Positions 31,844 to 43,457 of a DNA stretch of 64,000 bases are shown here, piece after piece (within the stretch, counting starts at the first letter, position 1; each line of letters starts with the position of its first letter). The DNA lies in the NCBI GenBank assembly GCA_016801885.1, contig JAFBJY010000150.1:62001-126000 (forward strand), written 5' to 3'. The translations under genes were made by a program, and so were the position numbers. The DNA is from Toxotes chatareus. Lineage: Eukaryota > Chordata > Actinopteri > Toxotidae. The notes below the pieces were generated by a model. That model searched no databases. It was not told the DNA's origin and saw nothing but the letters and a program-made list of their open reading frames with translations.

Positions 31844-34498
31844 TAGTGGTGGGCAAGTGAAACCTCATGATGCACTGAAGCGCTCCTAACAATTGTGCCG
31901 AAAAAAGATTCAAAGCTTCAAGACCTCAGTCACAGTGACATCTGGTGGACAACTGAAGCCATAGCACCTTCTAAAGAAAACGACTGAAGCACTGGCACTG
32001 TTTCAATCCCATGACAGCAATAAAAGTTCAGAAAAGTCTGTGTGGTCATTCAAGTGTTTTGTTCATTCATACCAAATAATGATTATATCGTCATTACAAT
32101 AAAATATGCAGATGTTCTCCCCCATACTCTAAAACACATTCCAGATTGACCCAAAGAATAAATGCAAATTATATTAAGGGTTAAATGTTGGTTAAGGGTT
32201 TATTTAAAGCTTTGAGCTTTATTTCTTTATGTCAAAAAGTCCCTAACAGGATAAGAGATCCTTCTTACTTTGCAAATGATCATGGTGTTTGAATTCAGAA
32301 ACATTGTTTTTTGTGTGACGTGTTTTTAGGAAAACCTTTAAAGATAATGTTATGTCATTTGGGGACTTGTATGGTTCATTTGGAATGATTATTTACAGAA
32401 CCAGACAAGTAATTTGTCTTCATGTGTTTTTATTGAGAAATATAATTTAATAATAAATAAATACAAATAATAACTTTTTCTACTGTCACAGGCTTCAGTC
32501 GGCTCCTCTTCTGGCTGACCAGCTCCCCAGCTTTGGAAAATATCCTTTCACAGAGAACAGATGATGCTGGGATGCACAGATACTTCCATGCAAGTTTCCA
32601 CAGCGTAGGATATAAAGTCTTTCGTGCCACCCTGTACTTCAGGGGATCCTCTGCTCTTGTCAGAATCTGTTCTTTCAAATATCTATGACACAGGCAGTAA
32701 GACAATGAATGACTGAATAAAACAACTGATGTTTCAACAGTAATCAACATGCATACCTCTGGATCTCCACTGCAGTGCTGACAGATGCACTGCTGGTGTG
32801 GTGCTGAGACTCTACATAGTTGTCCAGTAAAGCCCACAAGTTGTAATTTTCTTCACCAGCACTGGCAGATGTTGTTGCAGTCTCCAGTGGCACATCTTCT
32901 GCCGACCCATCATTAAGACTGGCACACTCTCAGCCTTTCTACAGCAGCCTGAGCATTGCTTTGATTAGTAAAGCCAGCCTGTTTAAACCGTGGATCCAAG
33001 ATAGTGGCCACAGACAGGGAGTTCACCTTTTCCAAGCCACTGAATTTTTCATTCAAATTAGTTTTCAAATGGTTGGCAAGCGTGGCACCAATACAAGGAG
33101 CCATTTGGGCACATTCGGCAGAAATTACATGTCTCAGCATTTTGGCTATAGGAATTGCCTTTGACCCCGACACTCTCCTTTCCTCAGAAAGCTCAACAGT
33201 TGCCTGATAGAATGGCCTTAAAACTGTCAGGCAACTGGTTGACTGCTGCATAGTCATCAGCAGTGAAAGGCACTATGTCAGTGCTAAGTGATGCCAGTGC
33301 TGTTCCATCTGGTTTCACCTCTTGAACAAGCTTTTTGGGGGCATGCCCATATTAGCCTGAATAGAGCACAACTTTTCCTTTGCTTTTGAACTGGACTTGA
33401 AGTGTGCCACTATTTTATGGGCCCTACTGCACGTTTTCCAGCTCAGAAGTCCGACAGAGTGATTTTTTGACAATGAGATTCAGCATGTGGGCAAGGCAAT
33501 AAATATGTCTAACGCTTAACTGAGTAACACTTGCCACAATATTGTGAGCTCCATCAGTAACCATCCCACAGACCAAGGCCTTCTCTTTGGTTACAGTGTA
33601 CCTTGCTTCCACCATTGCCTTTACAGTTTTGTGGCTTGGAATGGAGAATGATGGGTCCAGGATTTTAATGAAATTTTGGAACCCTTCATCCACAACAACA
33701 GAAAAAGGCTGACCATCTTTAACTATCATGTCCTCCAAGGCCTCATCCAGCTGCTGTTTTCTGGACACTGTGTGGGAGAAAGGTTGCTATATGAATATGA
33801 TACACATGATCTACAATAAATAGATGCACATACATATATGCACTATATATATGTATATATTTAGCTTACTGTCAGGATTTCCAGTGTTGACAGGGTCACT
33901 GGTTTGCTGGGTATGATTGTCATCATGCCTGGCACGCAAGTGTCTCGTCATAGATGATGTGTTGTTGCTGTAAGACAACTCTTGTGTGCAGAGCAAACAC
34001 CTCACTTACAGATTAAAAATACAATTCAATTATGGAAACATAAAATGTATGCCATAAACTGCATTATACCTTAATTGGTGGTATGAGATCAAAATAATCC
34101 CAAACTTTAGAACGCCGCTTATTGGTGGTACTCACCATGAAACTTGTCAAAATACTCTCACTCTCACTCTCCAAATCTCTATCTCCTCACAACCCCATTT
34201 TGAAGCATAATGATGCATCTTATATAGCTGGTATGGCACCAAACCACTCAAATCTGTCAAACCTGTCAAACTGTCATTGGCTCAGAATGCATTGAAACGC
34301 CATGAGCCAATGACATACACGGAAAGACTATGAGCCAATGAAAAGCTTCAAACATTTTGAAGCAATGAAGCGCCAAGCAAAACATCGGTCATGTGACACT
34401 GGTGTTTAGATACAAGCTCCGACACAGCGATTCGAATCACTCCGCTTCAGGAAGAGTGACACAAGCTCTAAAGCCTCGGTATCATTTGCCCATCACTA
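31844..34498 (-). mobile_element. hAT DNA transposon with terminal inverted repeats
   Basis: The left end TAGTGGTGGGCAAGTGA (31844) and the inverted right end TAGTGATGGGCAAATGA (34498) form TIRs of the hAT type. Subterminal TGAAGC/GCTTCA motifs recur near both ends. The transposase lies between them on the minus strand and is broken. No 8-bp target-site duplication is visible: the flanks read CTAAAAAG and GGTACTGT. The element is thus old, or one end has been rearranged. Confidence 0.8.
32430..34005 (-). pseudogene. hAT transposase (BED finger, RNase H core, dimerisation domain), broken
   Basis: In order on the minus strand: a BED-type finger (RCLLCTQELSYSNNTSS...MTRHLRARH) at 33.9 kb; the RNase H-like core start (PFSVVVDEGFQNFIKIL; VCGMVTDGAHNIVASV; HIYCLAHMLNLIVKKSL) at 33.4-33.77 kb; an insertion region (SVATILDPRFKQAGF) at 32.9-33.26 kb; and the C-terminal hAT dimerisation domain (PASSVLCERIFSKAGE; KRSRLKPVTVEK) ending near 32435. 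The first two ORFs are separated by intron-like AT-rich DNA, and others by stops. It would cut and paste its own element; as it stands it is inactive. Confidence 0.8.
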
Positions 34499-34905
34499 GG
34501 TACTGTGCAAAACCTGTCGCGCTAAAGTTGCAACATCCAGCGGAAACACAAGCAGTTTATACCGACACCTGAAAAATCACAACAGGTCTTTGCATGACGA
34601 AAAAGTTCTGGTGAAAAGTCTGAGAATGATGCTCAGGCCCGAAGAAGCCAACAGACAATTCCATCATGTTTCGCCAGCATAACTCCATTTGATAAGAGCA
34701 GCTGAAGACATAACGTGGTGACTGTTCACACGGTCACCAAAGACGGATTTAAAAACCTCCTCCACACGCTGGACAGAAGATATGTGATTCCCTCCTGCAC
34801 CTACTTCAGCCAGGTTGCCATCCCACAGCTGTATGCAGAGTGTAAAGAAAAAGTGCTAACAGAGCTGAAAAATGTGGATATATCTGCAAGACATTTAATT
34901 TAATG
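34499..34905 (+). pseudogene. second hAT (ZBED1-like) N-terminal fragment
   Basis: Plus-strand frames read YCKTCRAKVATSSGNTSSLY and RHLKNHNRSLHD (BED finger, C..C...H....H), then after a stop VTVHTVTKDGFKNLLHTLD and RRYVIPSCTYFSQVAIPQLY, the start of the ZBED1-like transposase. It is truncated at both sides and begins exactly at the right TIR of the previous hAT element, so that element may have inserted into it. Confidence 0.75.
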
Positions 34906-34916
34906 TACTTCTTCTT

Positions 34917-35332
34917 CGCGCCCGTAGAGCCGGAAATTATACTCTTATAACACTGACATGCGGTTTGCATTGTTGGATGGTTATTTTCAAAACAGTATTA
35001 ATTACCTTCAAGATGCGCGTCGTCATTAATTTGTGAAGCTTATCAAACAGTTTGTCATTACCGTCATACAGACACATCACACGCCACAGACAGTATGGCC
35101 GACATTAACGCTTTGAGTGAAAGCTAACAGCTCCACAATGGCAGCTAAGGACAGTTAGCTAACTAATGCTGCGGGAGCTACTTGCTCTAAATAATGGAGT
35201 AAAAGCAATGGGGTTACGTTCAACATCAAGTTCGCAGTCATTAGCGGTACTATGTAAGTAGATACAGTGAGAACAATAACAAAATATCACGCATTTAAAG
35301 TACTTTTTGATAAAAAATCATGCTCTTACCAG
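34917..35332 (+). repeat. right arm of large inverted duplication, proximal part
   Basis: Inverted match of 25845-26262 (shared: GCTAACTAATGCTGCGGGAG; CATTAGCGGTACTATGTAAG). It is interrupted at 35333 by the gypsy element and resumes at 37749. Confidence 0.85.
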
Positions 35333-35508
35333 TGTTATAAGAGTGGCCTGTCCTAAGAAGCTGGGCAGTGTATATGTTTTCTGTGTGTGTGTGCGTGGGC
35401 GTGCGTACCTGGTGTGTGTGTGAGCGCGCGTGTGTGCGTGCTCGTGCCTGTTCGGTAAATGAACGTGCGGAAGCGTGCGCGAGAGTACGGTGTATGCTGG
35501 GAGTGCCA
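35333..35508 (+). repeat. 5' LTR fragment of gypsy element
   Basis: Nearly identical to the first 176 bp of the 3' LTR, including the GTGTGTGTGCGTGGGCGTGC tract, and broken off after GCTGGGAGTG. The LTR continues TGAGGATG, whereas here integrase sequence (CCAGACCACG) follows. Confidence 0.9.
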
Positions 35509-36755
35509 GACCACGCCAGACTCCACAAGCCCCCATGGGTTCTGTTCGAGTGGGAGCACCAATGGAACGTGTTGCCTTGGATATCATGGGGCCACTGAAT
35601 GAAACAGACCGGGGAAACAAGTATGTATTGGTGATACAGGACTATTTCACTAAATGGGTGGAAGCCTTTCCTCTACCAAATGACAAGGCAGTGACTGTGG
35701 CTGAGGTGCTTGCTTCAGAGTGGGTGTGTCGTTATGGGGCACCACAAACATTGCACAGTGATCAAGGCCGAACTTTGAGTCGGAGGTGTTCCAGAAAATG
35801 TGTGCATTGTTTGGAATCGAAAAGACACATACCACACCTTTCCGGCCCCAGTCAGATGGCCAGGTGGAGCGCTTCAATGCCACTCTCCAAAAGATTCTGG
35901 CCACAACGGCAGAGCGTTGCCACTGGGATTGGGACCTCATGATTCCCTATGCTACCATGGCATACAGGGCGACCAAGCACAGCGCGACTGGTTTCACCCC
36001 AACTTCATGTTATTTGGAAGAGAAGTGAGTGAGCCAGTGGACCTGGTGGCTGGCCTGCCCCAGACTCGGAAATGAGTCCTTCAGCCCCTGAATATGTCCA
36101 GCATCTGAGAGAGCGCTTAGAGCTAGCCCATCAAATTGCCCGGAAGCTCTTGGTGAGTCTGTGAAACGAGCAAAGAGACAGTATGATAAGAACTGTTGCC
36201 GCACACAGTACAAAGTTGGCGATGCTGTGTGGTACCTTATTAAAGGTACAAAGGCCTTCAAGAACAAAGTTAAGAAGTTCCTTCCATCGTATGAGGGGCC
36301 ATACTTCATCCTGGGACAGCTGGATGACCTAGTCTACCGTATCCAGAAGGGGCCCCGGACCAAGGCCAAAGTGGTACATCATGATCAGCTGAAGCCATAT
36401 CGCTGCCGTGACCCCTTGGACAACTCCTGGGCAATGCAGCAAGCACAGAGCTGGACACCAGTGGAGGTGCCACCCCCAGTTCTGGACAGTGACACTTCTG
36501 ACGCCAGCCTGGACCTGTCCCAGTTGTTCTGCTTCACCGACACGGAAGACAGGTGTGCCTCACCAGATCAAGGAGTGGATGGTTCTGCCACTACACACCC
36601 CCCTGCATCTCCTCATCTGAACTCTTCTGCTGTGCGGGGCTCTCAGGATAGTGGGGGTGGTGCAGCAGGAGAAGAGCAGCAGTCCCATCCTCCCCAGAGC
36701 CAAGGCCGCCAGCGGAGGGCACCTGTCAGGTTTGGGGAGTGGGTGGCTCACTAAT
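35509..36755 (+). pseudogene. gypsy integrase, catalytic core and GPY/F domain, frameshifted
   Basis: The first frame carries VGAPMERVALDIMGPL (first catalytic Asp), YFTKWVEAFPLPND and YGAPQTLHSDQG (second Asp). A frameshift near 35785 moves to a frame with TTPFRPQSDGQVERFN (catalytic Glu) and YATMAYRATKHSATGFTP. The C-terminal frame at 36161-36754 holds YKVGDAVWYLIKG and FLPSYEGPYFILGQLDD (GPY/F module), then a Pro/Ser-rich tail with RRAPVRFGEW. The N-terminal HHCC zinc finger is deleted. Integrase inserts the cDNA copy; this one is inactive because of the frameshift. Confidence 0.9.
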
Positions 36756-37327
36756 GACTGTTAATGGACAGTTAAGAAGTTTATGGTTAAGTAGTGCACG
36801 AAGAAGCTGCTGTTGCAGATTGTTTATGTTTTTCTGAAAAAGAAACCAAAGGGGTTACAGGTAATTTTGTTGTTAAAGTAAAGCTAATTTTCTATATGTT
36901 CAGTTGTTCATTTAAAAAAAAAAAAAAAAAAACACCTTGGGCAGTAGCAAACTCTTTATTTCATGTGCCACTGTGATTGTGATTGTTTCTTGCCAATGGT
37001 AATTCTGGAAGCAGTTGTGTTTTGGTACATGTAAGTTCAAGCTCAGTTTAAGTAGTCTGGGCAAACTGCATTAATGCCTTTTCAAAGTAATTTTCTTTAA
37101 GGTGCTGTGCACACAGTTTGGGAGAAAGGGACTGCTCCAGGTCTTCGTTGTCTTACAGACTGCACTTTGACTACTACTCACTTGTATTGGACTGAGTAAC
37201 GTTTACTGGTTATGTTGTGATTTCCCTGTGAGCTGTAAATGCGGGTTGTGAATTCCAAGTTAACCCCTGATGTAAACTTGCCTGTATGTGGATCGGCTGG
37301 ATTGTAATATGGTATAATATCAATCCA

Positions 37328-37339
37328 GAGTGGGGGTAG
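37328..37339 (+). promoter_or_regulatory. polypurine tract of gypsy element
   Basis: GAGTGGGGGTAG lies immediately 5' of the 3' LTR, the expected place for the plus-strand primer. Confidence 0.75.
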
Positions 37340-37748
37340 TGTTATAAGAGTGGCCTGTCCTAAGAAGCTGGGCAGTGTATATGTTCTCTGTGTGTGTGTG
37401 CGTGGGCGTGCGTACCTGGTGTGTGTGTGCGCGCGTGTGTGCGTGCTCGTGCCTGTTCGGTAAATGAACGTGCGGAAGCGTGCGCGAGAGTACGGTGTAT
37501 GCTGGGAGTGTGAGGATGAGCGAGCTGTGCGTTAGCGGTATAAGTTTCAATACAGTGAACAGAAGTTAGCAATAAAGTTGACGCTGCCAGGTGAACAAGA
37601 CGTCCGGCTCGTTCTTGTTGGAGTTCTGCCGGGGCGTGAGTGACAAGAAGCGGGGTTAACCACGAGCAGATACCGCTCGTCCCTGGAGCTTTTCAGTTCC
37701 TCTGTGCTCCCGGACCACGGTCGGGGAGCCGAACAGAAACGGTTAACA
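37340..37748 (+). repeat. complete 3' LTR of gypsy element (409 bp)
   Basis: Begins TGTTATAAG and ends GGTTAACA (TG...CA). A polyadenylation signal AATAAA lies at about 37570. Its first 176 bp match the 5' LTR fragment with only a few differences, so insertion is fairly recent. Confidence 0.9.
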
Positions 37749-38250
37749 CCAGCCTTGTGACGACGTTCCTTGTGCTGCTCATGCCGCGATAAAATGCGTC
37801 GTGAACTCCAGGGGCAGAGTTAAAACCAGATCCTGAACACCAGGGAATAAACTCCAAAATTCAACTCGGCCTGGGTGTACACCTTAACACAAACTGTAGT
37901 CAGAGTTATAAAATAAGCTCCAGAAATGTAACTCTTTCACACTTTTTTGCCTGACTCCAGATTTTAGTACTTTGTGAATTTGCTGTGTGTTAGTACATGT
38001 AGTTGTGTACAGTTCAGCTGCTGCTGTCCTTGGTGCTGAATTCACCAACCCAGCTGAATGGTCCTGAGTGCTTATTGTTGTAATTCATTTGGTATTTTTG
38101 AGAAGATTGAATATCATTAGTATGGGTTATGTTTTGGTTAGTGTTAGGCTTTCAGTTATAATGGTTAAGGTTAGGTTAGGTAAGGGCAAGGGAATGCATT
38201 ATGGCAACATGTGTCCTCACAACTATAGTAAGACAAGTGTGTGTGTGTGT
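37749..38250 (+). repeat. right arm of large inverted duplication, distal part
   Basis: Inverted match of 25360-25845: CCAGCCTTGTGACGACGTTC, GGCCTGGGTGTACACCTTAA, the TTAGGTTAGG stretch near 38170, and CTATAGTAAGACAAGTGTG at the end. The TTAGG-like part is degenerate and short, so it is not a telomere. Confidence 0.85.
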
Positions 38251-38252
38251 GT

Positions 38253-38602
38253 GTTTGTCCTTTGATGCCTTTGATGTATCAACATTCTACAGTCTGATGT
38301 CACAGGCTGCAGTAAGTGGACACACAGCCAGAGACAAGTTCAGAAGTCAAACAGGAACAGAAACAGTTGGACTGGACAGGACTTGCTCATGATTTAGGAA
38401 GAAAGAAGCACTCAGATATTTCTGCACAATTATTGACAAGGAAGGGAGGAGCTACTGCTGTTACAAGGACAAGAGGAAACTACAGGAAAGTCCAGATCAC
38501 CAGGCTTCAGCAGTCTGACTTATATAGTTGAAACAGGCGTCCTCCAAGTCTTTTTTATCATTTAAGTTGAAGATCAACCAGCAGTGCTTTGTATGTGTAA
38601 CT
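38253..38602 (+). repeat. seven-copy element, copy F, and tail
   Basis: Preceded by (TG)n at 38237-38254. The open frame is intact, but the copy stops at CCAGATCACC and continues with AGGCTTCAGCAGTCTGAC, a junction whose right side matches 22868-22965 inverted. Block P follows at 38603. Confidence 0.85.
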
Positions 38603-39185
38603 GTGAGTTTCTGAAACACAACATCCAGAGACAGTTAAAATTTAGGCAGCACTGAAAGACAATACAGTAAATCAGTCTCAGGAGTTAAGATGCTCTTCAA
38701 CTTAAAGATGGACGTCTGTGCTCACTCATCTTTGATCTCTGACTCTGACCTGAGCCTGTGCTCTCTGCTCCTGCAGACGAGCCACAATAAAGCTGTCAGC
38801 TTCATAGCAGCTCCCTAATAGAGTGGAGAGAGGCATTGTGGGACACAGAGGTCGTCCATATTAACTATAGAGGGAGGAGAAATGGGAGGATATGAAACAG
38901 CTCAAATACAAACAAACACTGACCGACAATGAAACACTATTGTTCATGATTCAGTTTCAGTTCCCAGAGGCCTGAGGGCTTTAATATGTTACTGTTTCAG
39001 CAACAAGCAGGGAAGGATCAATGATTCTGATTTTCTGTCAGTCATTTTACAGGAAACTGGGGATCCATAAACCTCAGTTATTGAAGCTGTATTCACATTG
39101 TGTAGGGACCTGAGCTTTTGTTTGAAATGTCACATCCCGTTGCTCCTTAAAGTGAAACGTGTGTGTGTGTTTGTCCTCTTACTGA
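38603..39185 (+). repeat. duplication block P, copy 2
   Basis: Direct copy of 5385-5975 with small indels, ending where a TG-rich stretch begins (AAACGTGTGTGTGTG). Confidence 0.85.
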
Positions 39186-39189
39186 CTGT

Positions 39190-41070
39190 GACAGTGTCAG
39201 GAGAGGCTGCAGGACTGGATGTGACCCACAGAGAGAGACACAGCAGGCAGGAGGCCATGAGAGATCAACACAACCCACTGCCAAGGTTACACACCAGCAG
39301 AGCTACACACACTTACACAGGCAGAGACAGAGCGAGGGCAGCAGAAGCAGGGACAGATGTGCAGGTGATGTGTTTTCTTCAGCTCTTTGCAGTGATCTTA
39401 CAGATAACCCTCGACTGTGCTGTGATCTCTGTCATCCATGTTGCTGTACTGGTCTGGCTTCCTGTAACTCAGCCTCCTCTCTGACAGACACACAGTGATG
39501 AAGCACATTTTTCTTTGACTCAATGCATCAAACATCACTTTTGTCATACATACATAAGTATCTCCTCTCAGTAAGTACAGACGCTTCCTCTTCAAAGCTT
39601 TCAGGAGCTTCACTCTGATTCAGTGCTTCCACTCTGACTAATTTCATGCTGCATCTCTATTTGGGACCAAACAAAATGAACCAATTATCAAATAACCACA
39701 GACCATTTGATTCTAATGTTAAATTCAGGTCTCATAACCCACAGCCTCTCTCTCTCTCAGGAACATCAATCAGAGATTTTTAAGATACAGATAGTGTGAA
39801 TGTAGATGTCGTGATGTTGCTCAGTCTGTCTGTGATATGATCCAACACTTGGATGGATTTTACTGTCACTCCTTCCTGTGCAGGCTGCACAAACACAATA
39901 GTTCATCATGGAGAAAAAGCTGTTTGTAATTAGTCAGTGAAGTTCTCTCATTGCTTCAGGATTATAAACCATTTTCAACCAATAAAATGGACAAAGGGGC
40001 TCAAAAGGTTTTTGCCTGTAGATGTGTGATGGTTTTAATATTGATTGAGTACAATTAAAAAATATTTATTGTTCCTTAATTTGTTAAGTATAAGTAAATC
40101 TGGGCTGGAATGGTGTCAGGGCCATCGTCTCTCCTGTCTCCCGCTAATTCGTCTCTCTGTCTTCTCTCCCTGTCTCCCGCTCACTCGCCTCTCTGTCTTC
40201 TCTCGCTGTCTCCCGCTCACTCGCCTCTCTGTCCTCTCTTCCTGTCTCCGGCTCACTTGTTTATAAATGTCATCTCCTTGTATCGCTAACTTCCCTTTCC
40301 ACCTGTCACTCACCTCTGATATCTCTCATCTCTATATTAAGAGTCGCGCTTTGACTCTCAAATTTGATTGGCTGAGCAGCGTCACGTGGGATGGCTTAAC
40401 TCACATGTAATTGGTCTGTAAGGTCCGCTAAAAAGATGCTGTAAAGACTAGAAAAGCTCTGCTGGTTAAAATATTAGCGTCCCGTCATGATGTAGAATAA
40501 TCGATAATTTATTGATTGTAGGTCTGGGTCTGCATAGGATGGCGTCTGGGTCCGGACCGCGGTCCGCCTGATAGTGACCTCTGCTTTATGCCTTTAACTT
40601 TGTGACAGCAGGATTAGTCAGGATCAGGGTCTGTTCATGGTCCAAGAAGAAGAAATGCAGTCCTTTAGCTGTGATAATGTTTCCACACGTGCGTGATTTG
40701 CTTGACTCTGTCATTTCTCTTCCTCCATTGTCTCTCATCCTATAGGTGTAACTGTTTTTCTGGCCCAGCAGGAAGTCATTTTTAAGTAACCAATACTAAC
40801 CACTGACCCTCCTCCTCCGCTGTTGATTGAAACTCAGTGAGAGTGGGTGGTGTTGTATAGGAGTTTAACTCAGTGAACCATGAAGTGAGGAAATGGACAA
40901 AAACTTTAAATCCTGTTTATCTTTCTGCTTCATATCACTGGAGACATTTTGGTTTGTATTGGTGTTATGGCTGAAGGGTTCTTGATGAGGGCAGTTGAAC
41001 AGTTTTGCCACTGAGCCACAGTCAGGCCGTTTACTTAGAGATACAATGAAATGTAATGTTAAAGGCATAG
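39190..41070. other. no gene seen; minisatellite inside
   Basis: Overlapping plus-strand ORFs at 39098-39498 show no domain. A 36-bp minisatellite lies at 40131-40258. A CpG-bearing segment with GGTCCGGACCGCGGTCC lies near 40550. Confidence 0.5.
40131..40258. repeat. 36-bp minisatellite, about 3.5 units
   Basis: The unit contains CTGTCTCCCGCTCACTCGCC and TCTCTGTCTTCTCTC. Because 36 is divisible by three, both strands show repetitive ORFs (LPLTRLSVFS on plus; GRQREKTERRVS on minus), which are composition effects. Confidence 0.9.
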
Positions 41071-41074
41071 AGTG

Positions 41075-41885
41075 ATGTAGAAAGTGTGCTTCAGCTTTTG
41101 TTTTGTACAGACAGACTGCAGCACTCAGGCCACGTTAAAGACCTTGTTACCAAAGATTCTTCTGCTTTAGTTTGATCCTCCACTGGGCTCTCACCTTGGA
41201 AAACTGCCAACTTTTCAGTTTGATGAGAAATTCTCTAAACATGTTCAGGAACCATGCTGCTTTTTCTCTGGATGCTTTTCTCTTATTTTATAGTCTAATA
41301 TAATCTGCATCATATGAAACCTGCTGTAAAACAAAAGTCTGTGTGCTTTTCTCTTTTTCAGTACATTAGTTCCATAATGAACGTCAACATACACAGATCA
41401 CATGAAATCATTTTCTCTGTGTCTGTTCATTGCACAGTGAACTTCTCCTCCATCAGGACAAGCCAGGGACACATATGTCCTCAGTCACCTCTCACCCATC
41501 AACAGATCATGCTAATGTTTGTGTAGCTTTTTTAGCTGGAGTGACAGAAGACACTGCTGTGGAGAAAGAGTTTGAAGAAAGTATTTACTCGGGGTTTTGG
41601 TTTCATGGACACTGTGAATTTGAATTCATTTCTCAGTTTGGTGCTCATGCTGATTTCCTGAAGGTTTGGCTGCCATTTGTTCTGCAGGCCTGGTACAGTT
41701 TGTATTCATACATATGCAATTTCTGTGCTATAGAAAACATTTTGAATTGTCTTATTATGGCAAAACAGAAGTTTCATTATTTAAATCAGATTTGTTGCCA
41801 TACTTTATTGCTGTTGTTTTAAAGCTGCTGTATATTATATATTATTTTCTTGAAGTGTGTGTGAGGTGAAGCGGATTCATCCATG
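41075..41885 (+). repeat. duplication block R, copy 2
   Basis: Inverted partner of 24330-25138, beginning AGACTGCAGCACTCAGGCCA and ending TGAAGTGTGTGTGAGGTGAA. See the other copy for the open frame, which is probably not coding. Confidence 0.8.
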
Positions 41886-41889
41886 TTGA

Positions 41890-42700
41890 GTCTGAGTCTA
41901 TGTCTGATCCCATGTTATGAAACTGACTCTCTCTCTCTGCCTGTGACCCTCAGTGACTCAGTCTTCAGTACTCAGTTCAGGAGAATCCACTCTCCAGTGA
42001 AAACACACTGTTGTGTTACTGTTTTGAAATGTAATGTAATGCAATGTTCCTCTATTGATCAGTTGATGAGTCAGTTCTTTGGCATGATTGAGTTCAGCCT
42101 CAGAAAGGTTTAAGAAATTCAGTTTAAAGTCTTCAGTGTGTTTCAGGTGTGGGTGACTGATACACAGCTGTAATAACCTGCAGACACAGTACACAAAGGT
42201 TCTGTATGGCTCTAATACTTTGTGATGAAATGCCTCCATCAGTCTAATGGCTCTGTCTGTGTCCGATGTCTCTGTGTTTCTGGCTTTGTCCTTTGCCTCA
42301 AAGAGGAAAAAGGATATTTCAGTTTCAGTTCAGGAGTCTGAACTGTGAAATGAATACACTGCCTGTCAGTTTCTCTCTGCACTGGACTAAAAATTGTCTG
42401 TAATAACTCGACTACCAGCCTGAGTTCAGATCACTGACATTCAACAATTTTCTTACTTGGCTGTCATTTTATAAACATTATTGAAAATAAATTGTGTTCT
42501 CATCCATTATAAAGTCTTCCAGACTTAAAGATGAAGATCAGGATCTGATGAGATTTTATTCTCCCTCTCAGGTTTTTGTGCTGTTGAAAATCAGCATCAT
42601 TTTCCAGCATGTTGAGGCTGAGTTAGAAACAGCTGCATGGCTGTAGACTACAAGCTGATTAGATATTGTATGGACCAGTTTTCCTCTAAAGACTTAAACA
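41890..42700. other. no gene seen
   Basis: Unique AT-rich DNA; short ORFs only. Confidence 0.5.
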
Positions 42701-42704
42701 TTTA

Positions 42705-43400
42705 TACCACACTAATTTGCACTGGAGACTGTTTCTATCACAGATGGATGTGAGCTGCTGTCAAGGTCATCATGTCTGTTGTGTGATTGATGTGGAAATT
42801 TGAAACTGGAGCAGAAAGTTTACAGAGTCTGATGCAAATAACTGATTCAATTGTTTCAGTGCAGGAGATGAAGACGCCGTGTTGCTGTTGAAATAGTAAA
42901 ACATTCGATTTCTTTTGTTTTCTTTCAGTTAAGTGCTGCCAATGACCTTCAGAAGAAAAAAAAGAACAAGGGAAACAGATTCAGCCAAAGATCCTCGACT
43001 ATCTTCAGCAGCATTTAGTGGGTTTGTTATTCTTTGTTTCTACAATGATGAGAGAAGTGTATCCAGAGGGCTGCTGCTCAGATGATAATAGGACACAGAC
43101 TTTCTTTACAGATAACTTTCCTCTGTTGTTCCACACAAACATGGATGAGAATCCTAATAGGAAGAACCAGCAGCTCTGCTTGGGTCTCAGTGTCAGTGTG
43201 GGAGATGCAAGTTCTATAAATAAAATGTTGATGTGATTTTGAGTAATTAGGTTCATTGCTTTCACAGTTCCCTGAAAACAGAACCCAGCAGTGTTGACCT
43301 TGTGTTGTAGCTGACAGATGAAGCTCTGTGTTAGCAGACTGGTGCGACTGGTAGTAGGTACTGGATGCTCATATCTCAGTGTTTTAGCCTTAGGTTTGAC
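42705..43400 (+). repeat. duplication blocks Q and S, copy on plus strand
   Basis: Matches 5985-6470 (+, shorter) and 23600-24345 (-). About 56 bp present in the other two copies (around TGATAAATTTTACAATGATC) are missing here near 42900. Acceptor-like TTTTCTTTCAG precedes the short frame AANDLQKKKKNK, which ends in TAG. Confidence 0.8.
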
Positions 43401-43402
43401 TT

Positions 43403-43403
<1 letters not shown>

Positions 43404-43457
<54 letters not shown>

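Larger units (their letters stand above)
35333..37748 (+). mobile_element. internally deleted Ty3/gypsy LTR retrotransposon
   Basis: It starts TGTTATAAGAGTGGCCTGTC at 35333 and ends GGTTAACA at 37748, flanked by CCAG on both sides (35329-35332 and 37749-37752). The uninterrupted site is preserved in the other duplication arm at 25840-25857. Only the first ~176 bp of the 5' LTR remain; they run straight into integrase, so the primer binding site, gag, protease, RT and RNase H are gone. The 3' LTR is complete. Confidence 0.92.

Noticed and set aside
35318..35620. His/Thr-rich minus-strand ORFs, repeated at 37320-37572
   Set aside because: They are antisense translations of the GTGTGC-rich gypsy LTR.
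25413..38185. CCTAA/TTAGG stretches (25413-25470 and 38150-38185) as interstitial telomeres
   Set aside because: Only a few degenerate units, not TTAGGG arrays; part of a dispersed repeat carried in both arms.
39098..39498. Two overlapping plus-strand ORFs of 111 and 128 codons
   Set aside because: No domain, overlap in different frames, start within a duplicated noncoding block.
40045..40313. Repetitive Leu/Arg-rich ORFs
   Set aside because: A 36-bp minisatellite keeps every frame open; no real protein features.
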